DNA of 64,000 nucleotides from Salipaludibacillus keqinensis (GCF_003226325.1 NZ_PDOD01000002.1:620001-684000); one strand, 5' to 3'; positions 24,991 to 33,953 are shown, counted from the first letter of the stretch. Translations and numbers: made by a program. Notes: generated by a model not told the origin, from the letters alone.

Positions 24991-26385
24991 GTGAGTAAAA
25001 CTCAACAAAAAAAAGCAGCTAAACTCACTTTATTCGCATTAACTTGGCCGATCTTTATTGAAATCCTTCTTCATATGCTTATGGGGAATGCAGATACGTT
25101 AATGTTAAGCCAATACGATGATAATTCAGTCGCATCAGTAGGGGTCTCAAACCAAATCATGAGTGTCATCATCGTGATGTTTGGCTTTGTAGCAACGGGG
25201 ACCACGATCTTAATTGCTCAGAATTTAGGAGCGAATAAACGCCAACGCGCCTCTCAAATCGCTGTTGTGTCCATTTGTGCCAACATTCTCTTTGGACTAT
25301 TATTAAGTTTTGTTCTATTCTTCTTTGGTGAATCCATCTTATCCGCAATGAATTTACCAGAAGAGTTAATGGACACAGCACTAATATATCTGAAAATTGT
25401 CGGTGGTTTTGCGTTTATCCAATCCTTAATCATGACCTTATCTGCGATTATTAAAAGTCATGGTTTTACAAAGGATGCCATGTACGTCACATTAGGAATG
25501 AATGTGGTCAATGTAATAGGAAATTACATATTTATCTTCGGGGCATTTGGAGCCCCGACTTTAGGGGCTACGGGGGTTGCCATGAGCACGGCCGTTAGTC
25601 GAGGACTTGGGACGGTTATCTTGTTTATTGTCTTATATAAAAGAGTCAAGGGAGAACTTCCTTGGAGCTATTTGACAAAAGGATTTCCAAAAAGAGAGTT
25701 GCGTGATTTACTTAAAATCGGTATTCCTTCTGCTGGGGAGCATCTTTCTTACAACACCTCACAAATGGTTATCACTTATTTTATTGCAAGCATGGGGACT
25801 GCCGCTCTGACTACCCGAGTGTATGCTCTAAATATTATCATGTTTGCCCTTTTATTTTCTGTGGCCATTGGGCAAGGTACACAAATATTAGTCGGTCATT
25901 TAATCGGTGAGAAAAGGCATGAGGAAGCTTATCAGAGGTGTCTTCGAAGCCTGTGGATTGGTATGAGTGTTTCAACGTTTGCTGCGATCATTTTCGCTGT
26001 TTTCAGAGAGGAGATCCTGAATATTTTCACAGATAACCCTGATATCATTCAACTAGGAAGTATTCTCCTCCTGTTGACCATTCTTCTAGAACCGGGCAGA
26101 GCCTTTAACCTGATCGTTATAAACTCCTTGCGTGCTGCAGGAGATGTGAAATTTCCTGTCTATATTGGTATTTTATCCATGTGGGGAGTAGCTGTGACTA
26201 TCTCCTATGCCGCAGGGATTTGGTTAGGTTTAGGACTTATCGGTGTGTGGATCGCATTAATATTAGATGAGTGGCTAAGAGGCTTACTCATGCTTCGTCG
26301 CTGGAAGACTAGGAAATGGGAGAAGATGTCTTTTATAGATAACGAAGAACAAGGATCAGACGAAGAAAAAGAATACGCTCAGTAA
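24991..26385 (+). CDS. MATE-family multidrug/Na+ antiporter
   Basis: Twelve-helix exporter of about 464 residues of the MATE (NorM/DinF-like) family. Typical segments are LALTWPIFIEILLHMLMGNADTLML near the start and the matching second-half IPSAGEHLSYNTSQM near residue 245. The GTG at 24991 has AGAAGGTG five bases upstream and is preferred over an ATG at 24970. It is divergent from the AraC regulator, a possible but unproven controller. Likely cargo is cationic drugs or metabolites, driven by Na+ or H+. Confidence 0.88.
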   Translation: MSKTQQKKAAKLTLFALTWPIFIEILLHMLMGNADTLMLSQYDDNSVASVGVSNQIMSVIIVMFGFVATGTTILIAQNLGANKRQRASQIAVVSICANILFGLLLSFVLFFFGESILSAMNLPEELMDTALIYLKIVGGFAFIQSLIMTLSAIIKSHGFTKDAMYVTLGMNVVNVIGNYIFIFGAFGAPTLGATGVAMSTAVSRGLGTVILFIVLYKRVKGELPWSYLTKGFPKRELRDLLKIGIPSAGEHLSYNTSQMVITYFIASMGTAALTTRVYALNIIMFALLFSVAIGQGTQILVGHLIGEKRHEEAYQRCLRSLWIGMSVSTFAAIIFAVFREEILNIFTDNPDIIQLGSILLLLTILLEPGRAFNLIVINSLRAAGDVKFPVYIGILSMWGVAVTISYAAGIWLGLGLIGVWIALILDEWLRGLLMLRRWKTRKWEKMSFIDNEEQGSDEEKEYAQ

Positions 26386-26397
26386 CATCATATTTCG

Positions 26398-26444
26398 AGC
26401 GAGCCGCTGAGTCATAAAACCTTGTTTTGACTCAGCGGCTCGCT
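26398..26444 (+). terminator. Strong hairpin after the MATE gene
   Basis: Perfect 16-bp stem AGCGAGCCGCTGAGTC/GACTCAGCGGCTCGCT with a 15-base loop, 13 bases after the stop. The tail TTGCTATATTTT is only moderately T-rich. Confidence 0.75.
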
Positions 26445-26698
26445 TTGCTATATTTTGAACAAGATTTAAAACGAGGACCCCTCTACATTTAAGCTCAAAT
26501 ATTCATGACACGCTTTTGGGATTTTTTTCAACAAATGACTACATAAATATACATTTATATTTTTTAAAAAATGGAGTCCGAGAAGTAGATGGACACCCAA
26601 TGAGTTTACATTATATAGAATTTCTCTTTTTATAATTGTCTAAAAGACCGGTAGATCAATTCATCTGAAAATACATTCTCTATTAATAACTATACCTT
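26445..26698. other. Gene-free region upstream of the TAXI operon
   Basis: AT-rich sequence between the MATE terminator and the TAXI promoter. No ORF with a ribosome site, dyad of note or repeat was seen. Confidence 0.5.
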
Positions 26699-26727
26699 TT
26701 GACATTTATAATTATTTTTGATTAAAT
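26699..26727 (+). promoter_or_regulatory. Promoter of the TAXI-TRAP operon
   Basis: TTGACA, a 17-base spacer and TTAAAT in a very AT-rich region, about 70 bases upstream of the TAXI gene. The -35 is a perfect consensus. Confidence 0.7.
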
Positions 26728-26800
26728 AAAATAGAATATCAATAACTGTTTATGCGGTTCTTGGTATTTTTACTATCTAAAAAATAAGGGGGAATGTAAA

Positions 26801-27880
26801 TTGAAGAGAAAAATGACTTCAATGTTCGGGTTACTTTTGACAGGTAGTTTAGTATTAGCTGCTTGTGGAGACGGTAACAACGATGCCAATGATAATAACA
26901 ACGGCAACGCTGATACTGGAAATAATGTAACCGAAGAGAACAACAATGAGAACAATACCGACAACAACGACGGTGAAGCTGCTGGCGACGTGAATGTTGG
27001 TAACTTGCAGTTAGGAACAGGTAGTACAGGTGGAACCTACTATCCACTAGGTCAGGAAATGGCGACTGTCATCAATAACAACATTGATGTTGACGGATTT
27101 GACCTTTCAGCTGTTTCTTCTGGTGCTTCTGTTGATAACATCATTAGTATTTTCCAAGGCGAAATGGACTTAGGAATGACAGTCCACCTTCCAGCATTAG
27201 AATCATTAACTGGTGACGGAGACTTTGAGGGAGTTGCTGTAGACAACTTTGGTTTCATGGGTCATATTTACCCTGAAGTGATGCAGATTGTTACAGCTGC
27301 TGATTCAGATATTGAATCCATTGCAGACCTAGAAGGCGCTTCTATTGCGATCGGACCTCCAGGAAGCGGAACTCAATCTGCTGCTAAATTAATCCTTGAA
27401 GCATACGGAATTGAAGATGGTGACTATGAAGCTTACGAAGAAGGATTTGGCGATGCTGCCGGACGTATTCAAGATGGTAACTTAGACGCTTCATTCGGTC
27501 TTCTCGGACTTCCTGCAGGAAGCATTGAAGAATTAGCTGTTTCCCGTGATATTCGTCTATTACCTGTTAGCGATGAAGGTCTTCAACATGTCGAAGACAA
27601 CAGTGGTTACGAAGCCTTAACGATCCCTGCTGATTCTTACGATTTCTTGGAAGAAGATATTCAAGCAATTACAGCTTATGCTATTTTAGTTGGTTCAACA
27701 GATTCTATTGATGAAGACTTAGGATATGAAATTACAAAAGCTCTTTACGAAAACAGTGGAGACATTTCACATCCTCAAGGAGAATTCATCACAGGTGAGA
27801 ATGCTATGAATGGTTCTGATGGCCTTCCAATGCATCCAGGTGCAGAAAGATATTTTGAAGAAGAAGGTTTTCTAGACTAA
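26801..27880 (+). CDS. TAXI-family TRAP transporter solute-binding lipoprotein
   Basis: Extracytoplasmic receptor of 359 residues for a TAXI-type TRAP importer. A lipoprotein signal ending VLAACG is followed by an Asn/Asp-rich linker of about 45 residues. The TAXI domain then starts with the hallmark LGTGSTGGTYYPLGQEMA near residues 70-87, and a later GPPGSGTQ near 187. A TTG start follows AAGGGGG. TAXI receptors so far studied bind acidic ligands such as glutamate or 2-oxoglutarate; the ligand here is not known. The matching permease gene follows after a partial terminator. Confidence 0.9.
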   Translation: MKRKMTSMFGLLLTGSLVLAACGDGNNDANDNNNGNADTGNNVTEENNNENNTDNNDGEAAGDVNVGNLQLGTGSTGGTYYPLGQEMATVINNNIDVDGFDLSAVSSGASVDNIISIFQGEMDLGMTVHLPALESLTGDGDFEGVAVDNFGFMGHIYPEVMQIVTAADSDIESIADLEGASIAIGPPGSGTQSAAKLILEAYGIEDGDYEAYEEGFGDAAGRIQDGNLDASFGLLGLPAGSIEELAVSRDIRLLPVSDEGLQHVEDNSGYEALTIPADSYDFLEEDIQAITAYAILVGSTDSIDEDLGYEITKALYENSGDISHPQGEFITGENAMNGSDGLPMHPGAERYFEEEGFLD

Positions 27881-27895
27881 TAACATTAAGATCGG

Positions 27896-27931
27896 GGCCG
27901 GACCTCTTACTATAAAGTGTCCGGTCTTTTT
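27896..27931 (+). terminator. Partial terminator between TAXI receptor and permease genes
   Basis: Eight-bp stem GGCCGGAC/GTCCGGTC (one G-U pair) and a run of five T, 15 bases after the receptor stop. It probably sets receptor mRNA above permease mRNA. Confidence 0.75.
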
Positions 27932-28031
27932 ATTTCCTTTTATCCATATTCATCCATTGTGTAATGATAAAAGTTATGATAAAAAATAAATATCCGTGTT
28001 CATTTTGCTCTGTCGTTCCCATAGACAGAAC

Positions 28032-28075
28032 ATCGACGAAAGTGCAGGAACAACTTCTCCTACCTTTTCGTCGAT
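28032..28075 (+). other. Inverted repeat in the leader of the TRAP permease gene
   Basis: Ten-bp perfect arms ATCGACGAAA and TTTCGTCGAT enclose 24 bases that can themselves pair (AGGAA with TTCTCCT). It lies in the 305-base gap between the TAXI and permease genes. Function unknown; no T run follows. Confidence 0.5.
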
Positions 28076-28185
28076 CACTCGGTACATAGTTAGAAAAATG
28101 CAACGAGCCTGTTAATGGCAGGATCAAAACTGTAAGTATTTTTTAAAAACACTTGAATAAAAGTGAATAAAGGTGAGGTGAAAGT

Positions 28186-30141
28186 ATGAAAGAAAAAGAG
28201 AAAGAGATGCTTTCAGAAGAAGAACAGCAGGAGATGTTAGCTAAATATGATAAAGAAAACTCTTTCCGACAGAATACAGGTAAATGGAAATGGGTTATTT
28301 CTTTTTTAGCAATCTCATTAACTATTTTTCATTTGTGGAGAGCTTTTCCTCAATCTGGAGGACCTCTCGTCTATTTAATGCAAGGATCGGTTCACTTAGG
28401 AACGGCGATGGGTCTTATTTTTCTTCTTTATCCATTTCGACGTACTGGCATGAAGAAAATAGGCATTCCATGGTATGACGTGGTTTTAGCCTTCTTGGCC
28501 ATGGGATCGGTTTACTATATCTTATTCAGATATGAGTGGATTACAGGTCCCGCTAGAATTTTAGGATTTACCGATTTAGACATTGCCGTAGCAACCATTG
28601 GTATTGTCCTTTTGTTAGAAGCGACTCGACGAGCTGTTGGATTGCCAATTATTATCATTGCTTCTTTAGCCATTTTATATGGATTATTCGGGACGAACAT
28701 TCCTTACTTCGGACATGGCGGATTTAATTGGGCTGGACTCTCAAGACGGTTATTTTTCACGTCTGACGCTATATTTGGTACACCTATTCAAATCTCATCC
28801 ACCTATATTTACCTCTTCCTATTCTTCGGGGTCATGCTTACGAAAACAGGAGTAGGTCAATATTTCAATGATTTAGCTTTCGGCGCTACCGGCCGATTCA
28901 CAGGGGGAACAGCGAAAGCTGCGGTTGCCGCTTCCGCTATGCAAGGTACTGTAACAGGTAGTTCTGTTGCAAATACTGTGGCGTCTGGTTCATTTACAAT
29001 TCCTATGATGAAGCGAGCGAAATTTCGACCTGAGTTCGCTGCTGCTGCAGAAGCCTCTGCTTCTACAGGTGGTCAAATCATGCCACCAATCATGGGTGCG
29101 GCGGCCTTTATCATGGCCGAATATGTTTCAAGTGTTTCATACAGTGACATTATTATCATAGGGATCATTCCAGCCCTTCTTTATTTTACAGGCGTATTTA
29201 TGGGAACGCACTTTGAGGCTAAACGACACGGAATTACAGGTCTTCCTAAAAGCGAACTCCCCCCTTTAAAAGGATTAGTGAAACGAGCTGATTTACTCTT
29301 ACCACTCGTTGTTATTATCTCTATGTTGGTTAATGGATTTACACCAACTTACGCAGCCTTAGCTGGTATTGGTACGGCTTTTGCTGTAAGTTTCCTTCGT
29401 AAAGACACGCGCATGGGACCTAAAGATGTTATTGATGCACTTGAACAAGGGGCAAGGATTGCCTTGCCGGTTATTGCTGCCTGTGCTACCGCCGGGATTA
29501 TCGTCGGTATTGTCGTATTCACAGGACTAGGTGGCAAAATTGCCGGTGGATTGTTAAGTCTTGCAGGAGATAACTTATTCCTTCTATTGTTCTTTACGAT
29601 GATTGCTTGTATTTTACTAGGGATGGGTTTACCAACAACAGCAAACTATGTGGTCACAGCTTCCATGGCTGCACCCGCATTAATTTCATTTGGTGTTCCT
29701 GATATCGCAGCTCACTTTTTCGTCTTTTACTTTGGAATTGTGGCTGACATCACTCCACCAGTATGTTTAGCAGCATACGCCGGTGCGGGAATAGCGAAAG
29801 CTAACCCGATGAAAGCAGGTGTCACCGCCTTCAAGTTAGCAATCGCTGGGTTTATTATTCCTTATGTATTTGTTTACAACCCAGCGCTATTACTGCAAGA
29901 TGCAGATGTGGTCACTGTAATTCTACTCGTGATTACTTCCGTATTGGGTATGGCCGCGATCAGTGGTACGATGATGAATTACTTTGTGTATTCGTTCAAA
30001 TGGTACGAACGGCTGTTACTGTTAATTGCAGGGATCATGCTTATCTATCCTGAAAATTTAGTAATTGAACTTTCAGGTTTGACCCTATTTATTGCGATAG
30101 GAGTAATACAACATCTACGTAAGAAAAAAGAAACAGCATAA
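28186..30141 (+). CDS. Fused TRAP transporter permease (DctQM type)
   Basis: Membrane protein of 651 residues combining the small (four-helix) and large (twelve-helix) TRAP subunits, as is normal for TAXI systems. Conserved large-subunit segments include the GSSVANTVASGSFTIPMMKR stretch near residues 262-281, ASTGGQIMPPIMGAAAF near 295, and the GMGLPTTANYVV motif near 483. GAGGTGAAAG precedes the ATG. It uses an ion gradient, probably Na+, to import the TAXI receptor's ligand. Context suggests an organic or amino acid. Confidence 0.92.
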   Translation: MKEKEKEMLSEEEQQEMLAKYDKENSFRQNTGKWKWVISFLAISLTIFHLWRAFPQSGGPLVYLMQGSVHLGTAMGLIFLLYPFRRTGMKKIGIPWYDVVLAFLAMGSVYYILFRYEWITGPARILGFTDLDIAVATIGIVLLLEATRRAVGLPIIIIASLAILYGLFGTNIPYFGHGGFNWAGLSRRLFFTSDAIFGTPIQISSTYIYLFLFFGVMLTKTGVGQYFNDLAFGATGRFTGGTAKAAVAASAMQGTVTGSSVANTVASGSFTIPMMKRAKFRPEFAAAAEASASTGGQIMPPIMGAAAFIMAEYVSSVSYSDIIIIGIIPALLYFTGVFMGTHFEAKRHGITGLPKSELPPLKGLVKRADLLLPLVVIISMLVNGFTPTYAALAGIGTAFAVSFLRKDTRMGPKDVIDALEQGARIALPVIAACATAGIIVGIVVFTGLGGKIAGGLLSLAGDNLFLLLFFTMIACILLGMGLPTTANYVVTASMAAPALISFGVPDIAAHFFVFYFGIVADITPPVCLAAYAGAGIAKANPMKAGVTAFKLAIAGFIIPYVFVYNPALLLQDADVVTVILLVITSVLGMAAISGTMMNYFVYSFKWYERLLLLIAGIMLIYPENLVIELSGLTLFIAIGVIQHLRKKKETA

Positions 30142-30145
30142 ATAA

Positions 30146-30184
30146 AGCGTGCTAGACGAGGCAGCCTCGTTTAGCACGCTTTTT
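30146..30184 (+). terminator. Terminator of the TAXI-TRAP operon
   Basis: Nine-bp stem AGCGTGCTA/TAGCACGCT plus an inner ACGAGGC/GCCTCGT helix, then TTTT. It begins 5 bases after the permease stop. Confidence 0.88.
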
Positions 30185-30241
30185 AATTATAGTTCCTATT
30201 TAAAAAATCCGCATATCTTAAGGTATGCTCTTTCAGGGCGG

Positions 30242-31096
30242 TTAATCATAGAACACATCAAATGTTTCCCACAATCCCTCTAATTCTTTTAACCTCTTCT
30301 CCACCTTTACATGCTCAGCTCTCGTTAATGCAGTGATTAAGGCACTAGCTATACTCATAGGTGCCGCAAACGAGTCAATAAAAGAATTGATTTCAGTGGT
30401 CGCTACTAATTTATAATCACCATAAGGTACCAAAGGACTCAACAAATGATCGGTAATGACTACGGTCTTTGCATCACTTTGCTTCACATACTTCAACACT
30501 TCCACCGTTCTCCTCGTATATCTGGAAAATCCTAGTCCAATGACAAGATCATCTTTCGTAATATCCAGAAGATGTTCTGATACCCCATCCGCTTGATGAA
30601 TCATCTCCGTATTTTGCAGGATCAGATCTAAATAAAATTCCAAAAAAGTGCCGATACTCGTTGCACTTCTATAAGCAATAATATAAATTCTTTTCGCTTT
30701 GATCATTTCATTAACCACTTGTTCAAATACAGCCGTATCTACTTGGTTTAATGTTTGTTTCATATTTTGAATGTCGTCCCCTAGAACTTCCCTTACCACA
30801 TTCTCGGTGAAATTATCTTCATCCGTTGTCCTGGCAAGGACCTCCGCCGACGTCATTTTCCGTTGTAAAGCTTCTTGTAAGTGCCTTTGCAAATCAGGAT
30901 AACCTCGATAATTCAGAAAAAAAGCAAAGCGAATCACCGTGGCTTCGCCCACTTTTACATTTTTAGCAAGCTTCGAGGCAGTTAGGAAAGGAGCAGTTTC
31001 ATGATGCTCTATTAAATAATTCGCAATCTTTTTATGAGATTTGCTCATCTTTTCTCTGGCGTGAATCATTCGTTTATAAACATCACTTTCAAGCAA
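30242..31096 (-). CDS. RpiR/MurR-family transcriptional regulator
   Basis: Regulator of 284 residues: N-terminal RpiR helix-turn-helix (about 1-77, with ASKLAKNVKVGEATVIRFAFF) and a C-terminal SIS sugar-phosphate-type effector domain (about 110-260). It lies 13 bases downstream of the aminotransferase gene and is surely co-transcribed with it. The TTG start has AAAGGATG 7 to 8 bases upstream. Its likely operators are two 18-bp dyads upstream of the aminotransferase. SIS domains bind phosphosugars, yet RpiR members near amino acid genes are also known, so the effector is open. Confidence 0.88.
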   Translation of the reverse strand: MLESDVYKRMIHAREKMSKSHKKIANYLIEHHETAPFLTASKLAKNVKVGEATVIRFAFFLNYRGYPDLQRHLQEALQRKMTSAEVLARTTDEDNFTENVVREVLGDDIQNMKQTLNQVDTAVFEQVVNEMIKAKRIYIIAYRSATSIGTFLEFYLDLILQNTEMIHQADGVSEHLLDITKDDLVIGLGFSRYTRRTVEVLKYVKQSDAKTVVITDHLLSPLVPYGDYKLVATTEINSFIDSFAAPMSIASALITALTRAEHVKVEKRLKELEGLWETFDVFYD

Positions 31097-31109
31097 GCTG
31101 CATCATCCT

Positions 31110-32510
31110 TTAGGACACCCCCGCTCCTCCTTTTAAATTCCGACACGCTTTCTCGTAAGCTTTTAACGTGAAAGTTAACTCATCTTCACCATGTGCAGCA
31201 GAAATACTATACCGATTCAACGGCTTCGTATAAACCCCTGCTCGCATCAATTCAAAGTCTAGTTCTCTTCTCAATTTCGTGTTCGTTTTTTGGAGGTCCC
31301 GGTAGTGTCTTAGATTTGTCTCTTCATTCCATATTACATTAAAAATAGAACCAATTCCACAAGTCTTAAGAGGTAGGCCTACCCTCTTACCTATCCCTTC
31401 TATACCGTTTCGAAGTTCATCTGTATAACGAAGAATCTGGTCAAATTGCTGGTCTAATTTATTCATTGTTGCTAAACCAGCAGCAAGAATCGTTGGATGA
31501 CCATTATACGTTCCACTATGAAATAATATGTCTCTCGCTGTACCTTTTCCTTTTGAACCTGCTTCGAAAACATCTGCCCCTCGAATAGGTGAGGTGAGAT
31601 CCATGATTTCACTTTTTCCCCCCACTACTCCAAAAGGAAATCCCCCACCGATTACTTTTCCTAATGTCGTCAAATCTGGTTCTATTTGATAAACGTTTTG
31701 AGCTCCTCCTAACGAGGATCGAAAACCGGTTTTTACTTCATCATAGATTAACACTACATTGTATTTTTGAGTCAACTGTCTTAACCGATTCATATATTCT
31801 TGATCTGCAGGTATAAAACCTGCTTGTACGGGTTCAATCACAACTGCAGCTAATTGATCTTTATACTTATTAAGCAGCTTTTCCATTCCTTCTATATGGT
31901 TAAACGGCAATATCACAGGTTCCTGACCATCCACTTCCACTCCTGCTGATTCAGGTACTGGATACGGTGCCGCCTCTTCTCCTGCTTCCTCAAGAGAAGG
32001 ATTAATACTATACAACATCTCCTTATAACCGCCATGATAGTGACCTTCACATTTAGCAATTCGCTTCTTACCAGTAAATACTTGAGCTAATCGAATGGCT
32101 AATTGGGTCGCTTCTGTGCCGGAATTTGTATAGCGAACTTTTTCAATTGACGGGAAGTAATCCTGAATTTTCATTGCAAACTCTAACTCTAATCTGTGAG
32201 GTGTTCCAAATAAAAGCGTCCCATCTTTTTTTAACTGTTGAAAAATAGCCTCTTTAACCGTCTCGTCTCCGTGACCAAGTGCAAGAGAGCCATACCCCAT
32301 TAAGTAATCAACATACCAATGACCATCTACATCTTTGATCCAAGCACCTTTCCCTTTTTCCATCACAACAGGATAGGGAGCAAAGTACTTAATATTAGCT
32401 GTTACACCGCCTGGAAGATGGTTTTCAGCTTCTTTCATTTGTTTTTTTGATTCTTGTGTTCTTAGTCCATACTCTATGAATGGGTGTTTGTGAACTTTTT
32501 TCATGGCCAT
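31110..32510 (-). CDS. Class III aminotransferase, glutamate-1-semialdehyde mutase-like
   Basis: PLP enzyme of about 466 residues. The N-terminal LPGGVTANIKYFAPYP and the VDYLMGYGSLALGHG segments are typical of the GSA-aminomutase-like subgroup. NSGTEATQLAIRLA binds PLP phosphate, YDEVKTGFR holds the PLP-binding Asp, and the Schiff-base Lys is in TLGKVIGGGFPFG near residue 286. The gene is not in a heme operon. It pairs with an RpiR regulator and is divergent from a KamA-like enzyme. Beta-amino acid aminotransferases belong to the same subgroup, so a beta-amino acid substrate is plausible. The start is uncertain; in-frame ATGs at 32546 and 32531 also exist. Confidence 0.85.
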   Translation of the reverse strand: MAMKKVHKHPFIEYGLRTQESKKQMKEAENHLPGGVTANIKYFAPYPVVMEKGKGAWIKDVDGHWYVDYLMGYGSLALGHGDETVKEAIFQQLKKDGTLLFGTPHRLELEFAMKIQDYFPSIEKVRYTNSGTEATQLAIRLAQVFTGKKRIAKCEGHYHGGYKEMLYSINPSLEEAGEEAAPYPVPESAGVEVDGQEPVILPFNHIEGMEKLLNKYKDQLAAVVIEPVQAGFIPADQEYMNRLRQLTQKYNVVLIYDEVKTGFRSSLGGAQNVYQIEPDLTTLGKVIGGGFPFGVVGGKSEIMDLTSPIRGADVFEAGSKGKGTARDILFHSGTYNGHPTILAAGLATMNKLDQQFDQILRYTDELRNGIEGIGKRVGLPLKTCGIGSIFNVIWNEETNLRHYRDLQKTNTKLRRELDFELMRAGVYTKPLNRYSISAAHGEDELTFTLKAYEKACRNLKGGAGVS

Positions 32511-32550
32511 TGTATCGAACTCTCCACCTTTCATTCTCAATTTCATTTTT

Positions 32551-32568
32551 ATGAAATATTTATTTCAT
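32551..32568. promoter_or_regulatory. Candidate RpiR operator, aminotransferase side
   Basis: ATGAAATATTTATTTCAT, a dyad with ATGAAAT/ATTTCAT arms. It lies 41 bp upstream of the aminotransferase start and differs by one base from the copy at 32663. Confidence 0.5.
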
Positions 32569-32662
32569 TTTATGTCAAGAAGGCTTGTCTGTGAAGGGCG
32601 ATTGCATAATTTTTTCCTGAAGTAACTGTGCGCTAAATTAAATATAATCTAGAACGAGAAAA

Positions 32663-32680
32663 ATGAAGTATTTATTTCAT
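32663..32680. promoter_or_regulatory. Candidate RpiR operator, kamA side
   Basis: ATGAAGTATTTATTTCAT, a near-copy (17 of 18) of the dyad at 32551, 112 bp away and 33 bp upstream of the kamA-like -35. Confidence 0.5.
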
Positions 32681-32712
32681 TTCATTAAAATAATTGATGA
32701 TTTCTTCCGTTT

Positions 32713-32741
32713 TTGACCGATTTTGACGGTTGTGGTTAAAT
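32713..32741 (+). promoter_or_regulatory. Promoter of the kamA-like gene
   Basis: TTGACC, 17-base spacer, TTAAAT, giving a leader of about 27 bases before the ATG. Confidence 0.6.
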
Positions 32742-32774
32742 GAAGATAGACTACAACTAGGAGGATGATTACGC

Positions 32775-33941
32775 ATGGCTCAACCAAAGTACATTATGAA
32801 CATCGATAAAGTGCCACACCTATCAGACGAAGAGAAAGCAAAATTAAAACAAATTACTGAGAAGTTCGTTTTCAGAGTGAATGAATACTATTTAGGATTA
32901 ATCGATTGGGGCGATCCTCAAGATCCAATTAGAAAACTGGTCATTCCAAATGAAGGTGAATTAGAAGAGTACGGTCGCTGGGATGCTTCTGATGAAGACA
33001 CGAACTATGTAGTACCTGGCTGTCAACATAAGTATGACGAGACCGCACTCCTAATCGTCTCTGAAGTATGTGGTGCTTACTGTAGGTATTGCTTTAGAAA
33101 ACGATTGTTTAGAAATGATATCAAGGAAGCCATGTCTGATGTTCAGCCTGGAATTGAATACATTAAAGAGCATCCGGAAATTACAAACGTTCTGTTAACC
33201 GGAGGCGACTCTCTTATTCTTGCAACGAAAAAGCTAAGAGGAATTATTGAACAATTAAGAGAGATCCCACACGTAAAGATCATTCGTCTTGGTTCTAAAA
33301 TGCCTGTATTTAATCCGATGCGAATCTATGAAGATGAAGCATTACTAGAATTGATTCGTGAGTATTCTACTCCAGAACAACGAATCTATGTCATGGCTCA
33401 TATTAATCATCCAGTAGAAATTACACCTGAAGCGAAGAAAGGCTTCGAAGCTTTGCATAACGCAGGAGCTATTGTTGTGAATCAAACTCCTGTTCTTCGA
33501 GGAATCAATGACGATCCTAAAGTTCTTGCTGAGCTACTAGATAAATTATCATGGGCAGGTGTCACTCCTTACTACTTCTTTATTAACCGTCCTGTCGCTG
33601 GAAACAATGACTTTGTCCTGTCACTTAAAGAAGCTTATGATATTGTTGAAGAAGCAAAGGCCAACACATCAGGTCTTGGTAAACGAGTTCGTTTATCCAT
33701 GAGCCACACATCAGGAAAAGTTGAAATTCTTGCGATTGAAGATGGAAAAGCTTATCTGAAATATCACCAATCTCGAGACGGCAACTATGGAAAATTCATG
33801 ATTCTTGATTGTCCAGAAGATGCAGCATGGTTTGATGACCTCCCTGGAAATGAACAATATTGGGATGCACCAAAGAAAAAGTGGGATGATTTCAAAGGGG
33901 CAAACGAAAAAATTGCTCAAAAAGAACAACCTGTCACGTAA
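32775..33941 (+). CDS. KamA-family radical SAM aminomutase-like enzyme
   Basis: Radical SAM protein of 388 residues related to lysine and glutamate 2,3-aminomutases, which interconvert alpha- and beta-amino acids with PLP. The iron-sulfur motif is CGAYCRYC (Cys99, 103, 106) and LLTGGDSL follows at about 140-147. The PLP Lys is probably Lys315 in HTSGKVE. The two Asp residues that bind the lysine side chain in clostridial lysine 2,3-aminomutase do not appear: the matching regions read FFINRPVAG and LSMSHTSGK. The substrate is therefore probably not lysine. It is divergent from the class III aminotransferase, with shared dyads between them. Confidence 0.85.
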   Translation: MAQPKYIMNIDKVPHLSDEEKAKLKQITEKFVFRVNEYYLGLIDWGDPQDPIRKLVIPNEGELEEYGRWDASDEDTNYVVPGCQHKYDETALLIVSEVCGAYCRYCFRKRLFRNDIKEAMSDVQPGIEYIKEHPEITNVLLTGGDSLILATKKLRGIIEQLREIPHVKIIRLGSKMPVFNPMRIYEDEALLELIREYSTPEQRIYVMAHINHPVEITPEAKKGFEALHNAGAIVVNQTPVLRGINDDPKVLAELLDKLSWAGVTPYYFFINRPVAGNNDFVLSLKEAYDIVEEAKANTSGLGKRVRLSMSHTSGKVEILAIEDGKAYLKYHQSRDGNYGKFMILDCPEDAAWFDDLPGNEQYWDAPKKKWDDFKGANEKIAQKEQPVT

Positions 33942-33953
33942 TCATTCACCATC

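Noticed and set aside
26738-27050. Minus-strand frames over the start of the TAXI gene
   Set aside because: They arise from the Asn/Asp-rich linker codons read backwards and have no ribosome sites.
31110-32510. Calling the aminotransferase HemL
   Set aside because: It is in the GSA-aminomutase-like subgroup, but it is outside any heme operon, paired with an RpiR regulator and divergent from a KamA-like gene, so a catabolic or beta-amino acid role is more likely.
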